Translations under genes and position numbers: made by a program
Assembly (NCBI GenBank): GCA_046047615.1
Contig: JBJOHO010000021.1
Span: forward strand, 35,364-99,363
DNA length: 64,000 nt
Source of the DNA: ZC4RG30 sp046047615
Lineage (GTDB): Bacteria > Pseudomonadota > Gammaproteobacteria > Steroidobacterales > Steroidobacteraceae
Reading direction: 5' to 3'
Part shown: positions 50,029-58,413 of the stretch, one piece after another
Numbering within the stretch: position 1 is the first letter of the stretch
Layout of the letters: the number at the start of each line of letters is the position of its first letter
The notes under the pieces: model-generated
The model's input: the letters and a program-made list of their open reading frames with translations, nothing else
Databases searched by the model: none
Told to the model about the DNA's origin: nothing

Positions 50029-50982
50029 TCAGTCCGCGCTGCGCTGGAAATGCAGTCGCGCCTCGAAGCCCCGGGGCTGCGCCGCACCGAAGTCGACGCG
50101 GCCACCCATGCGATCCATGAGCACACGCACCAGATAGAGCCCGACGCCGGTGCCGCGCGATGCATTGCCGCGCTGGAACAAGCGTCCCAGCCGCTGCAGG
50201 TCGCCCGTGTGCCCGCGGCCGTTGTCGCGGCAGGACAGCACGACACCCTCACCTTCACGACGCGCCGCCAGGGTCACGCGCACCGGCTGCACCTCGCCAT
50301 GGCGCACGGCGTTCTCGACCAGGTTGCGCAGGATCAGTTGCAGGGCAGCCGTGTCGCCGCGTACGGCGGGGAGTCCGGGCTCCACCACGACCTCGACATG
50401 CACATCCTCGCCTTCCTGGGCGGCAATACCCCCCATGACGCGCGCCAGCCACGGCTCCAGACGGATCGCCTGCTCCGCCAGTGAACCGCCGCCCTCGATA
50501 CGCGCCAGCTCGAGCGTCTTGTCGATCTGCGATTCCAGACGGTGCGTGTCCGCGAGCAGCCGCCCGACGAGTTCCGGCGTCGGTCCGCCCTCGGCGATCG
50601 CTTCGGTCTGCAGGCGCACGCTGGTCAGCGGCGTGCGCAGCTCGTGGGTCAACGCGGCGAAGAAGGCCTGCGTGCCACGGGCGCGCAGCATGTCGCGCCA
50701 GTAGAGCCAGAGCAGTGTGCCGGAGAGCGTCAGCAGCACCAGCAGGAAAGTCGCGGTTTCCCAGGTCAGCATGCGCTGTGTCAGCCCTTGCTCGCGCAGC
50801 GCTTCCGCGGCGGGCATGCCCGCCGCCTGACGCAGCAGCGCGATCTCCTCCGCCTGCAGGCGGACGATGCTGACCCACCAGATGCCCAGTGCCAGGATGA
50901 TCACCAGCCAGACCGCCGCCAACACGGCGATCCAGCGCGATTGCCGGACCGGGCGGACGCTCAGCGCGCCTGTGCTGTCCAT
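50029..50982 (-). CDS. Membrane sensor histidine kinase inside the haem operon
   Basis: A 317-residue kinase. Two transmembrane helices (about 17-37 and 75-96) bracket a short periplasmic loop of about 37 residues. The phospho-acceptor His113 is in FFAALTHELRTPLTSV, the N box is LILRNLVENAVRHG, and the G boxes are CRDNGRGH and GTGVGLYLVRVLM. There is no HAMP or PAS domain, so the signal is probably sensed in or near the membrane. I chose ATG 50982, with GGGAG 10 bases upstream; ATG 50991 is too close to that site. The start overlaps hemC by 22 bases. Confidence 0.92.
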   Translation of the reverse strand: MDSTGALSVRPVRQSRWIAVLAAVWLVIILALGIWWVSIVRLQAEEIALLRQAAGMPAAEALREQGLTQRMLTWETATFLLVLLTLSGTLLWLYWRDMLRARGTQAFFAALTHELRTPLTSVRLQTEAIAEGGPTPELVGRLLADTHRLESQIDKTLELARIEGGGSLAEQAIRLEPWLARVMGGIAAQEGEDVHVEVVVEPGLPAVRGDTAALQLILRNLVENAVRHGEVQPVRVTLAARREGEGVVLSCRDNGRGHTGDLQRLGRLFQRGNASRGTGVGLYLVRVLMDRMGGRVDFGAAQPRGFEARLHFQRSAD

Positions 50983-52529
50983 GTGCGCCATGCTCCCGCT
51001 GAAGGAAACACCATGACCTGGGCCAGGCCCGCGCGGCGCAGGGCCGCTGCGGTCTTGCCCGGCCCGCAGGCATGCCGGGCGTCCGGCGCTGCCAGATGTC
51101 CGTACTGCTCGAACTGCGCGCTGCTGCTCCAGTAGACATGTCGCGCCGCGGCCAGGGCGGCGCTGTCGATCCCGGGTGCGTGGCCCTGCGTGTAGGTGGC
51201 CAGCACCTTGGCACCCGCCCAGGCGCCGTCCTGCCAGCCGGACTCCGCCCCAGCGTGGGTAAGGACATCCCAGCGATCCGTCGCCGGCAGGCGCAGCACC
51301 GGCTCGCGCACCAGGCCGGCGGCGAATTCCGCGCCCAGGCCCTCGGCGCAGCCCTCCACCCAGACGCCTTCCGCCGCCAGGCGGAACCAGCTCGCACTGC
51401 CTGACGTCCACACCCGTCGCCCTGCCAGGGCGGATTCTCCGCCGGCCGGCAGGGCCCGGGAATGCGCCAGGAACACCGCCGGCGACTGGAGTTCGCCGGC
51501 CAGCGCGGCGGCCGGCAGCAGGGGATGCGCATCGCCGCCGGCTTGCCGGGAACCGTCCCAGCAGGCTTCGCCTGCCAAGGCCGGAGGCGTTCCGGTGGCG
51601 GGGATCCAGGTCTCGCGGGTCAGGTCCTCGCCGTTGTCGGCAACGCCGCCAACCTGCAGCAGCGAGCCGGCGCCCTCGAGGTCCAGTTGCGTGGCGCCAA
51701 ACCGCTGATGGCAGCCGCCGCCATGGCGGCGCAACACCTCGCGCTCGGCGCTGATGGCGGCGCGCGTGGGCGCATGCTCCAGCGCGGCCAACACGGCACG
51801 CGTGCGCGCATCGTCGGCGCGGCATTCGATGGCCAGGGCACCCTGTCCCGGCGCCGCCGGGGAATGGTCCAGCGGCAGGATCATCAGCGGCAGCCTGTCG
51901 AGCAGGCCATCGAGCAGTGCCTTCCCCTGCCGTTCCGTGGCGGTGTCGGCGTAGAGGCGTGACAGCCCTGCCAGCGCCAGCACCACGCCATCGAGCTGCC
52001 GTTCACTGCCACGCGGCTCGCGCAGCCGCCGCAGCCGGCTGTCCACGTTGCCGCGCAGCGACACCAGCTCCACGCGGTTGCGGCCGGCATGCGGCACTGC
52101 CCGTGCGAAGAAACCGGGCAGCAGCTGCTGCCGGCGGGGCGAGGCCGTGCCGATGCGCAGCCCGGCCCCGTCCCGCAGCCGCGCCGGCACGTCCGCGGCG
52201 AACACGGCGATGTCGCGCGGGTTGGCGCGCCGCGGGATGGCCGCCAGCAGCAGCCCCGCCGGGCGCTCGAGGCTGAGGTCCTTGAGTGAGTGCACCGTGA
52301 GGTCGACGCGCCCCTCCAGCAGTGCGGCGTCGATCTCGGCCGTGAAGAAGGCCTTGCCGTCGACGTCGCTGAGAGGCACGTCCTGGATGCGGTCACCGCG
52401 GGTCTCGATGCCCACCAGTTCGATCCGCAGACCCGGATGGGCGTCCTGCAGCGCCTGGGCGACCTGGCTGCTTTGCACCCAGGCCAGGGCGGAGCGGCGC
52501 GTGCCAAGACGCAGTGTGGTGGTGCTCAT
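50961..52529 (-). CDS. hemC: Porphobilinogen deaminase with HemD-like C-terminal extension
   Basis: A 522-residue protein. Residues 1 to about 305 are hydroxymethylbilane synthase: LRLGTRRSALAWVQS, VELVGIETRGDRIQD-type region, TVHSLKDLS, RIGTASPRRQ, LRGNVDSRLRRL, and Cys273 (GGGCHQRFG) for the dipyrromethane cofactor. Residues about 330-522 are extra and look like uroporphyrinogen-III synthase (HemD): LAGRRVWTSGSASWF, HVYWSSSAQFEQYG, and CGPGKTAAALRRAGL...VFPSAGAW. Normal HemC is about 310 residues and no separate hemD is in the operon, so this is probably a HemC-HemD fusion making uroporphyrinogen III directly. The first part is firm, the second inferred. Confidence 0.88.
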   Translation of the reverse strand: MSTTTLRLGTRRSALAWVQSSQVAQALQDAHPGLRIELVGIETRGDRIQDVPLSDVDGKAFFTAEIDAALLEGRVDLTVHSLKDLSLERPAGLLLAAIPRRANPRDIAVFAADVPARLRDGAGLRIGTASPRRQQLLPGFFARAVPHAGRNRVELVSLRGNVDSRLRRLREPRGSERQLDGVVLALAGLSRLYADTATERQGKALLDGLLDRLPLMILPLDHSPAAPGQGALAIECRADDARTRAVLAALEHAPTRAAISAEREVLRRHGGGCHQRFGATQLDLEGAGSLLQVGGVADNGEDLTRETWIPATGTPPALAGEACWDGSRQAGGDAHPLLPAAALAGELQSPAVFLAHSRALPAGGESALAGRRVWTSGSASWFRLAAEGVWVEGCAEGLGAEFAAGLVREPVLRLPATDRWDVLTHAGAESGWQDGAWAGAKVLATYTQGHAPGIDSAALAAARHVYWSSSAQFEQYGHLAAPDARHACGPGKTAAALRRAGLAQVMVFPSAGAWRTWTAQAR

Positions 52530-52535
52530 CGCGGT

Positions 52536-53534
52536 TCAGATTCCCTGGAAGAGGGCCAGGTCTTCCCAGCCATGGTTGGAGCTGCCGGGACGCGAGCCGT
52601 CGGCATCGTCCAGCAGGGCCAATTGTGCCTTGCCGGTGCAGGCGCGCCGCGCCCGCGCGATCAAGGCATCACGCTGGCCGGCCTGCACGTCGCGCAACCG
52701 GAACAGATCGCCCAGTGTCGCCAGCCCCGGCACCCCGGCCCAGACCGTGCCCGCGGCCGACAGGATGCCCAGATGGAGGATCCTGCCGTCGCCGCGCGGC
52801 TCGCCGGCACGCCATGCCGCCAGCCGGGCCGCATCGCGATCCGCATCCGCCGGGACGCACAGCACCACGTGACGCGCCTGGCGCCACGCCTGCAACTCCG
52901 CCTCCAGGGTGGGCTCCAGCACCGTCGTGCGGCAGTGCGCCGGCCGCTCGCGCGCCTCCGCCAGCATCTTGAACACGCGTTCCGGGGTGCGGTTCCAAAG
53001 CCGCAGGTCAGGGCAGTCGAGGTAGGGCAGCACCGTGGCGGCCAGTTGGCCGGCACCGACCAGCAGGATGGTGCCCTCGGCGCGGCCGCCCAGCAGCCGT
53101 CGCGCCAGCGATCCATAGGTGGCGCTGCCCAGCCCCACGATGTGTTCGCTGCGGATCTCCTTGGTGTCCTGCAGCAGGCGCTGCAGCCACGGTCGCAAGC
53201 CGCGCGCGGCCTCGGCGTGCGCCGACTCGAACTGCCGCCAGGCTTCCTTGATCTGGCCGAAGATTTCGGTCTCGCCGATGATCTCGCTCTCGAGTCCGCA
53301 GGCCAGGCGCAGCAGGAAGCCATAGGCCTCGGCGCCGGTGTAGATGTCGACGCCGTCGGCGGCGCCGGGCGCGGCTGCCGCCAGCTGCCAGGCACGTGAT
53401 GGATCCGCGGCCACGCGGACCTCGCGCAGGCAGGTCTGCACCCGGCAGCTGTGCGCGTCGTCCGGCAGGACCAGGGACGCGGGCAGCGTCGCGTCGCCGC
53501 GCCGGTTGATGACGATGAGGTCGCGCAGGGCCAT
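52536..53534 (-). CDS. hemA: Glutamyl-tRNA reductase, short form
   Basis: A 332-residue enzyme reducing Glu-tRNA(Glu) to glutamate-1-semialdehyde, the first committed haem step. The catalytic Cys35 lies in VQTCLREVRV (usual motif TCNR-E). The signature ACGLESEIIGETEIFGQIKEAW corresponds to the SGLDSLVLGE-QILGQVK region, and the NADPH-binding part has LLVGAGQLAATVL and NRTPERV. It is about 90 residues shorter than typical GluTR because the C-terminal dimerisation helix region is reduced. The ATG at 53534 aligns with the family. It begins the haem operon, 49 bases after the GST gene and 6 before hemC. Confidence 0.85.
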   Translation of the reverse strand: MALRDLIVINRRGDATLPASLVLPDDAHSCRVQTCLREVRVAADPSRAWQLAAAAPGAADGVDIYTGAEAYGFLLRLACGLESEIIGETEIFGQIKEAWRQFESAHAEAARGLRPWLQRLLQDTKEIRSEHIVGLGSATYGSLARRLLGGRAEGTILLVGAGQLAATVLPYLDCPDLRLWNRTPERVFKMLAEARERPAHCRTTVLEPTLEAELQAWRQARHVVLCVPADADRDAARLAAWRAGEPRGDGRILHLGILSAAGTVWAGVPGLATLGDLFRLRDVQAGQRDALIARARRACTGKAQLALLDDADGSRPGSSNHGWEDLALFQGI

Positions 53535-53583
53535 GGGGCCGCCAAGGCTAGTGGCCCGGACGGCCCCGCGTGTCACCGCTGTG

Positions 53584-54189
53584 TCACGCCGGCAGCTTTT
53601 CCGCCCGCCGCGCCGCCTGCACCGCCGGCCGCGACGCGCAGCGCGTGTAGTAGGCCGTCAGCGCCGGCAAAGCGCTGAAGTCGATGCCGACACGGAAGGT
53701 CCAGCTGAGCGTCACATACAGGTAGGCATCGGCGACGGTGAAATTCCCGCCGGTCAGGTAGGGCTTGTCGCCCAACTGCTTTTCCAGAAATTCCAGACGC
53801 TGCATCACGGCCGCGCGTGCCGCCGCCTTCATGTCATCGGTGGAACCGGGGCGGAACAGCGGCGTGAAGCTCTTGTGCACCTCGGAGTTCACATAGGCGC
53901 ACCACTCGGTCACACGGAAATGGCCGAGCGAACCCGCCGGCGGAATCAGCCGATGGGTCTGGTCGAGCTGGCCGATGTAGGGCAACAGGGCCGCACTCTC
54001 GCCGAGCACCTCGCCGCTGTCGAGCACCAGCGCCGGCACATAGCCCTTGGGATTGATGTCCAGAAAATCTTGGCCATCTGCAGTGCGCTTCTGACGGTCG
54101 ACGGCGATGGCCTCGACCGGGATGCCGGCCTCCAGCAGGCTGATGTGGGAGGCCAGCGAGCAGGCACCGGGCAGGTAGTAGAGCTTCAT
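53584..54189 (-). CDS. Glutathione S-transferase (GstA-like)
   Basis: A 201-residue bacterial beta-class-like GST. MKLYYLPGACSLASHISLLEAG carries the conserved Cys10 of that class, NPKGYVPALVLDSGEVLGESAALLPYI has the cis-Pro and the E-S glutathione contact, and the helical domain includes GGNFTVADAYLYVTLSW. GAGGA lies 9 bases before the ATG at 54189. It is on the same strand and just upstream of hemA, so it could be cotranscribed with the haem operon, although no function links them. It is divergent from the alcohol dehydrogenase gene. Confidence 0.92.
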   Translation of the reverse strand: MKLYYLPGACSLASHISLLEAGIPVEAIAVDRQKRTADGQDFLDINPKGYVPALVLDSGEVLGESAALLPYIGQLDQTHRLIPPAGSLGHFRVTEWCAYVNSEVHKSFTPLFRPGSTDDMKAAARAAVMQRLEFLEKQLGDKPYLTGGNFTVADAYLYVTLSWTFRVGIDFSALPALTAYYTRCASRPAVQAARRAEKLPA

Positions 54190-54307
54190 GTCCAAGGTCC
54201 TCGGGCGGGGTGAGGCCGGCGATGCTAGCCGGATTGCCGCTGCGCCGGCCATTGGCGCATAGTCAGGCGCAGTCCATGATGTTTCGCGACCGGGGGTAGC
54301 ACACGCC

Positions 54308-55321
54308 ATGAAAGCCGCGGTATTCCACAAGATCGGCCAGCCGCTGAAGATCGAGTCCCTGCCTGATCCCACGCCCGGTGAAGGCGAAGTGGTGGTCGAG
54401 GTCTGCCGCTGCGGCATTTGCGGCAGCGACCTGCACCTGACCGAAGAGGCCTTCTTCGGCACACCCGATGGCGCCGTGCTCGGCCACGAGTATTCGGGCC
54501 GGGTCGCGGCCGTGGGCAAGGGCGTCGACCTGCTCAAGCCGGGCGACCATGTCGCGGTGAACCCGGTGCGCGGCTGCGGGCGCTGTGGTGAGTGCCTCGC
54601 CGGGCAGTTCCCGTGGTGCAGCAGCTTCCGCCTCGAGGGCGGTGGCTATGCCGAGTACTCGGTGGCGGCGCAGCACCAGTGCGTGCGCCTGCCCAAGGGC
54701 GTGGCCCTTGAAGATGGCGCCTTGGTCGAACCCATGGCCGTGGGCCTGCACGGCGTGCGCCTGGCGCGGCTGCAGGCCGGCGCCAAAGTGCTCATCGTCG
54801 GTGCGGGTCCCATCGGACTCGCCGTCGCCTATTGGGCGCGGCGCCTCGGCGCGACGCGCGTGGCTGTCACGGCGGGTTCCAACCGCCGCGCCGAACTGTC
54901 GCTGACCATGGGTGCGACGCACTTCGTGGATGCCGCCGACAACGGCCCGGCCGCCGTGAACGCGGCACTGGGCGGACCGCCGGACGTCGTCTTCGAATGC
55001 GTCGGCAAGCCGGGCATGGTCCAGCGCTGCATCGACTACTGCAAGCCACGGGGCACCGTCATCCTGCTCGGGCTGTGTTCCTACCCGGAGACTTTCACCG
55101 CCTTCACCATGGTGGCCAAGGAGGTCAATGTGCAGGCCTCGGCGTTCTACGAGCAGGAGGATTTCGAGATCTGCGCGGATGCCCTCGAGCGTGAAGCGCA
55201 CATACCGCGTGCGATGGTGACCGATGTGGTCACGCTGGACGACATGCCGCCGGCCTTCGAGGCGCTTCGCCAGCGCAGCACGCAGTGCAAGGTGCTGGTC
55301 GACCCGAGGGCACGCTCATGA
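54308..55321 (+). CDS. Zinc-dependent medium-chain alcohol dehydrogenase
   Basis: A 337-residue NAD(P)-dependent dehydrogenase of the threonine/sorbitol dehydrogenase type. The catalytic zinc ligands are in CGICGSDLHL and LGHEYSG with the downstream EPMAVGLHG Glu. The structural zinc loop is GCGRCGECLAGQFPWC (four Cys). The Rossmann motif is VLIVGAGPIGLAVA. The substrate is unknown. It is first in a three-gene run with a metallo-beta-lactamase-fold gene (start overlapping by ATGA) and a SnoaL-like lipoprotein, so probably a small catabolic operon. Confidence 0.92.
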   Translation: MKAAVFHKIGQPLKIESLPDPTPGEGEVVVEVCRCGICGSDLHLTEEAFFGTPDGAVLGHEYSGRVAAVGKGVDLLKPGDHVAVNPVRGCGRCGECLAGQFPWCSSFRLEGGGYAEYSVAAQHQCVRLPKGVALEDGALVEPMAVGLHGVRLARLQAGAKVLIVGAGPIGLAVAYWARRLGATRVAVTAGSNRRAELSLTMGATHFVDAADNGPAAVNAALGGPPDVVFECVGKPGMVQRCIDYCKPRGTVILLGLCSYPETFTAFTMVAKEVNVQASAFYEQEDFEICADALEREAHIPRAMVTDVVTLDDMPPAFEALRQRSTQCKVLVDPRARS

Positions 55322-56202
55322 GCCGCACCCTCCTGCGCACCGCGCTGCTGGCCCTGTCTGCCGTGGTGGCCGCGGCCCAGGCCGCCCCGTTGAAGGTCGA
55401 CGTGATGCAGACCAGCGCCAGCAGCCTCTACACGAGCATCACGCTCATCTCCGGCGAGAAGAAGGCCGTGCTGGTCGACGCCCCCTTCACGCGGGCCGAC
55501 GCGCATCGCGTCGTCGCCTGGGTGCTGGAGAGCGGCAAGGAACTCGAGTCGGTCTACGTCACGCACGACCACCCGGACCACTTCTTCAGCATGGAGGTCA
55601 TCACCCAGGCCTTCCCGCACGTGAAGGTGATCTCCGCGCCGCGGGTGGTCGAGGACATCTGGAAGTCGATCCCCTTCAAGGTGAAGCGCTGGAGCCCGAT
55701 GCTGGGCACCAACGGGCCGCGCTACCCCACCGCGCCTGAGGTGGTGCAGGGCGACCACTTCCTGCTGGAAGGCGAGCGCATCGAGATCGTCGGTCCGCTG
55801 CAGGGCGACCATGTGCACTGCACGGCGCTGTACGTGCCCTCTGCCAAGGCGTTGATTGGCGGCGACCTGCTGTTCAACGAGATGCACCTGTGGCTGGGCG
55901 AGTCGCTGGCGCCGGCCCGCGCCGACTGGCTCAAGGCGGTCGAGCACCTCTCGACGCTGGGTGCCACCACCGTGATCGCCGGCCACAAGAAGCCGGGCCT
56001 GCCGGATGACGCCAGCGCGCTGACCTACACGCGCAACTACCTCGTGGCCTGGGAAGCAGCGGTGAAGGCCTCCAAGGATTCGGCGGACCTGCGCCGCCGC
56101 ATCACTGCAGCCTTCCCGCAAACCATCGACATTCTGGGCGACTTCCTGCTCGGCAATTCCTCGCGCGTTGCCATGGGCGAAGAGCCGGCCTGGCAGGAGT
56201 GA
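55318..56202 (+). CDS. Secreted metallo-beta-lactamase-fold hydrolase
   Basis: A 294-residue protein with a signal peptide (LLRTALLALSAVVAAAQA) and an MBL fold. The zinc motif THDHPDHFFS (H-x-H-x-D-H) is complete, HCTALYV and GGDLLFNEMHLWLG supply the next ligands, and VIAGHKKPG the last. Such periplasmic enzymes hydrolyse lactones, thioesters or related compounds. The start ATG overlaps the dehydrogenase TGA. The SnoaL-like gene begins 9 bases after its stop. The substrate is unknown. Confidence 0.88.
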   Translation: MSRTLLRTALLALSAVVAAAQAAPLKVDVMQTSASSLYTSITLISGEKKAVLVDAPFTRADAHRVVAWVLESGKELESVYVTHDHPDHFFSMEVITQAFPHVKVISAPRVVEDIWKSIPFKVKRWSPMLGTNGPRYPTAPEVVQGDHFLLEGERIEIVGPLQGDHVHCTALYVPSAKALIGGDLLFNEMHLWLGESLAPARADWLKAVEHLSTLGATTVIAGHKKPGLPDDASALTYTRNYLVAWEAAVKASKDSADLRRRITAAFPQTIDILGDFLLGNSSRVAMGEEPAWQE

Positions 56203-56211
56203 GGAACGGGC

Positions 56212-56733
56212 ATGCTGAAACCACTTTGCATGATCGCCATGGCCACCTTCCTTGCCGCCTGTGCGCCGGCCCCGGATCCGCGCGTGCAGGCCCTGGAAGA
56301 TCGCGCCCGGATCGAAGAACTGCTGATGGAGTACTACGGCTCGCTGGGCACCAGCTCGCATGACTTCGCCAAGTACTTCACGGCCGATGCCCTGCTCGAC
56401 GTGAATGGCCAGGTGGCCCACAACCACGAGGGCATCGAAGGCATCTACAAGTCCACGGCGGAGCGTACCGGCGTGCGCGAGGGCACGTTCCGCATGGTGC
56501 TCACCAACCTGCGCGTGCAGGTGGACGGTGACAAGGCCACCGCCTCGATGATCTGGACCGGCGTGCATTCCCGGTCCGTGACCGCGGCGCCGCAGGTGGC
56601 CGAACAGGGCACCGAGCAGGACGAACTGGTGAAGGTTGATGGCCGCTGGCTGTTCAGCAAGCGCATCGTGACCAGCGACGGCGGCATGCCCGAGGCGCTG
56701 CTGCCGGACTACCTCAAGCGCACGCAGCACTGA
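56212..56733 (+). CDS. SnoaL-like (NTF2-fold) lipoprotein
   Basis: A 173-residue protein with a lipoprotein signal (MIAMATFLAAC) followed by an NTF2-like alpha+beta barrel: RARIEELLMEYYGSLGTSSHDFAKYFTADALLDVNG and KVDGRWLFSKRIVTSDGG. SnoaL-like domains act as cyclases, dehydratases or isomerases, or bind hydrophobic ligands. The residues here do not decide between enzyme and binder. It is the last gene of the dehydrogenase/MBL operon and lies 34 bases before the tRNA. Confidence 0.85.
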   Translation: MLKPLCMIAMATFLAACAPAPDPRVQALEDRARIEELLMEYYGSLGTSSHDFAKYFTADALLDVNGQVAHNHEGIEGIYKSTAERTGVREGTFRMVLTNLRVQVDGDKATASMIWTGVHSRSVTAAPQVAEQGTEQDELVKVDGRWLFSKRIVTSDGGMPEALLPDYLKRTQH

Positions 56734-56748
56734 CCGCCGCCGTTGCCC

Positions 56749-56754
56749 TACAAT
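56749..56754 (+). promoter_or_regulatory. -10 element of the tRNA promoter
   Basis: TACAAT ends 13 bases before the first tRNA base, as expected for a sigma-70 -10 with a very short leader. No convincing -35 is seen at 16-18 bases upstream, where the end of the SnoaL-like gene lies. Confidence 0.5.
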
Positions 56755-56767
56755 GCCGCTTTCCGGC

Positions 56768-56840
56768 GGGCCTGTAGCACAACGGTTAGTGCAGGGGACT
56801 CATAATCCCTTGGTTCTGGGTTCGAATCCCAGCGGGCCCA
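56768..56840 (+). tRNA. tRNA with anticodon CAT, probably tRNA-Ile2
   Basis: A 73-base cloverleaf. The acceptor GGGCCTG/CGGGCCC has one G-T pair and discriminator A; D stem GCAC/GTGC with an 8-base loop holding GGTTA; anticodon stem GGGGA/TCCCT and loop CTCATAA with anticodon CAT at 56801-56803; variable TGGTT; T arm CTGGG-TTCGAAT-CCCAG. CCA is not encoded. The loop and variable region resemble the lysidine-modified tRNA-Ile2 more than elongator tRNA-Met, but the identity cannot be settled by eye. GC content drops in the genes that follow. Confidence 0.93.
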
Positions 56841-56886
56841 GTCACTCCCGTGTTGCCGATCTTGCAAGGCTGGGCCCAGAGGGAGC

Positions 56887-58413
56887 ATGCGCAGACAACC
56901 AGTGCCGACTCTCCGCACCAAGGGCAACCAGGCATCCGGCTTCCCATTGCTGATCGACGGGCGGTGGCGTGACGCGCAGGACGGGGCCCGGTTTTCCGCC
57001 CATGATCCGTATCTGGAGCAGGACTGGGGTGAAATCGCCGATGCGGGTCCTGCCGATGTCGATGCTGCGGTGGTCGCGGCACACGCGGCCTTCGTGGACC
57101 AGCGATGGTCGGGTCTCCTCGCCAGTGAACGTGCCCGCAGGCTCCTGCATCTGGCCGATCTGATAGACCGGAATGCCACTGCGCTCATCCACCAGCAGAT
57201 CTTCGAGAACGGGAAGCTCATCAGCGAGATGCAGCCAGGCATGGCAGCAGTGGCCGGTGACTGCCGATACTTTGCAGGTCTTGCGGAAACACTTCAGGGC
57301 GCCACTGTCGCGCCGTCGCGCCCGGGATTCACGACCTTCACCTTGCGTGAGCCGATGGGCGTCGTCGCGGCCATTACTCCATGGAATACACCGCTGGGGC
57401 TGCTGGCCTGGAAGCTGTTTCCGGCGCTTGCGGCCGGCAACACCGTCGTCATCAAGCCCTCTGAAGTGACACCGACGTCGACACTGATGCTGGCCGAACT
57501 GGTACTCGAGGCCGGCATTCCTGACGGTGTCGTCAATGTTGTCACCGGAGCTGCGCGGACGGGCGCTGCCTTGGTTGGGCATCCGCTCGTCGCCAAGGTC
57601 GCGTTTACGGGATCGACGGCCACGGGTCAGGCGATAGCCGCCCAGGCCGCAGGCCACACGGCCCGGGTAACGCTCGAGTTGGGCGGCAAGTCGCCGAACA
57701 TCATTTTCGCGGATGCCGACGTTGACCGTGCGGTCAATGGCGTCATGGCCGGCATCTTTGCCGCGACGGGTCAAAGCTGCATGGCCGGTTCGCGCGTGCT
57801 CGTGCATACGAGCCTGTTCGACCGGGTCTGCGAGGCGCTCGCCGGGCGCGGCAGCCGCATGATCGCCGGGGATCCGCTGGACCTGGCGACGCAACTCGCG
57901 CCGCTCGCCTCCCGCCCGCAGCTCAAGAAAGTGCTCGAATATTTCGCTATCGCCAGGGCAGAGGGACTGCAGTGCCTGTCCGGCGGCTGCCGCTTGCCGC
58001 GCCAGGGCTATTTCGTCGCGCCTACGGTCTACGCCGATGTGCCGCAGGACAGTCGCCTCGCGCGAGAGGAGATCTTCGGTCCGGTGGCCGTGGTGATGCG
58101 CTTCGACACGGAGGCGCAGGCCGTTGCGATGGCCAACAACACGCGCTATGGCCTTGCAGCGGGCATCTGGACCGAGGACCTGCGGCTGGCCCACCGCATG
58201 ATCCATCGGCTCCGCGCTGGTACGCTCTGGGTCAACAACTACCGCATCATCGGCCACACCCTCCCCTTCGGTGGGTATGGGCTGAGTGGCATCGGCAGGG
58301 AGATGGGCGCCGCGGCGCTCGAAGCCTATACCGAGACCAAGAGCGTCTGGATCGATACGGGCAACCCGGTCGAATTCGCGACCGGCCCGATGGGGGATCG
58401 CCATGGACTATGA
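56887..58413 (+). CDS. NAD(P)-dependent aldehyde dehydrogenase
   Basis: A 508-residue aldehyde dehydrogenase superfamily enzyme. ITPWNTPLGLLAWKLFPALAAGNTVVIKPSE binds the cofactor, FTGSTATGQ and LELGGKSPNI hold the general-base Glu, Cys298 in GQSCMAGSR is the nucleophile, and EEIFGPVAVV and PFGGYGLSGIGREMG are conserved. It is most like betaine/gamma-aminobutyraldehyde-type ALDHs. The ATG at 56887 has GGGAG directly adjacent, a poor spacing, yet gives the expected N-terminus. It overlaps the next gene by 11 bases. Two hand-counted 60-base segments are 57% and 60% GC. Confidence 0.93.
   Translation: MRRQPVPTLRTKGNQASGFPLLIDGRWRDAQDGARFSAHDPYLEQDWGEIADAGPADVDAAVVAAHAAFVDQRWSGLLASERARRLLHLADLIDRNATALIHQQIFENGKLISEMQPGMAAVAGDCRYFAGLAETLQGATVAPSRPGFTTFTLREPMGVVAAITPWNTPLGLLAWKLFPALAAGNTVVIKPSEVTPTSTLMLAELVLEAGIPDGVVNVVTGAARTGAALVGHPLVAKVAFTGSTATGQAIAAQAAGHTARVTLELGGKSPNIIFADADVDRAVNGVMAGIFAATGQSCMAGSRVLVHTSLFDRVCEALAGRGSRMIAGDPLDLATQLAPLASRPQLKKVLEYFAIARAEGLQCLSGGCRLPRQGYFVAPTVYADVPQDSRLAREEIFGPVAVVMRFDTEAQAVAMANNTRYGLAAGIWTEDLRLAHRMIHRLRAGTLWVNNYRIIGHTLPFGGYGLSGIGREMGAAALEAYTETKSVWIDTGNPVEFATGPMGDRHGL

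Noticed and set aside
56834..56879. GGGCCCAG at the tRNA 3' end repeated at 56872-56879 as a possible attachment site
   Set aside because: Only eight bases, self-complementary and GC-rich, 38 bases apart with nothing between; too short for an att repeat.
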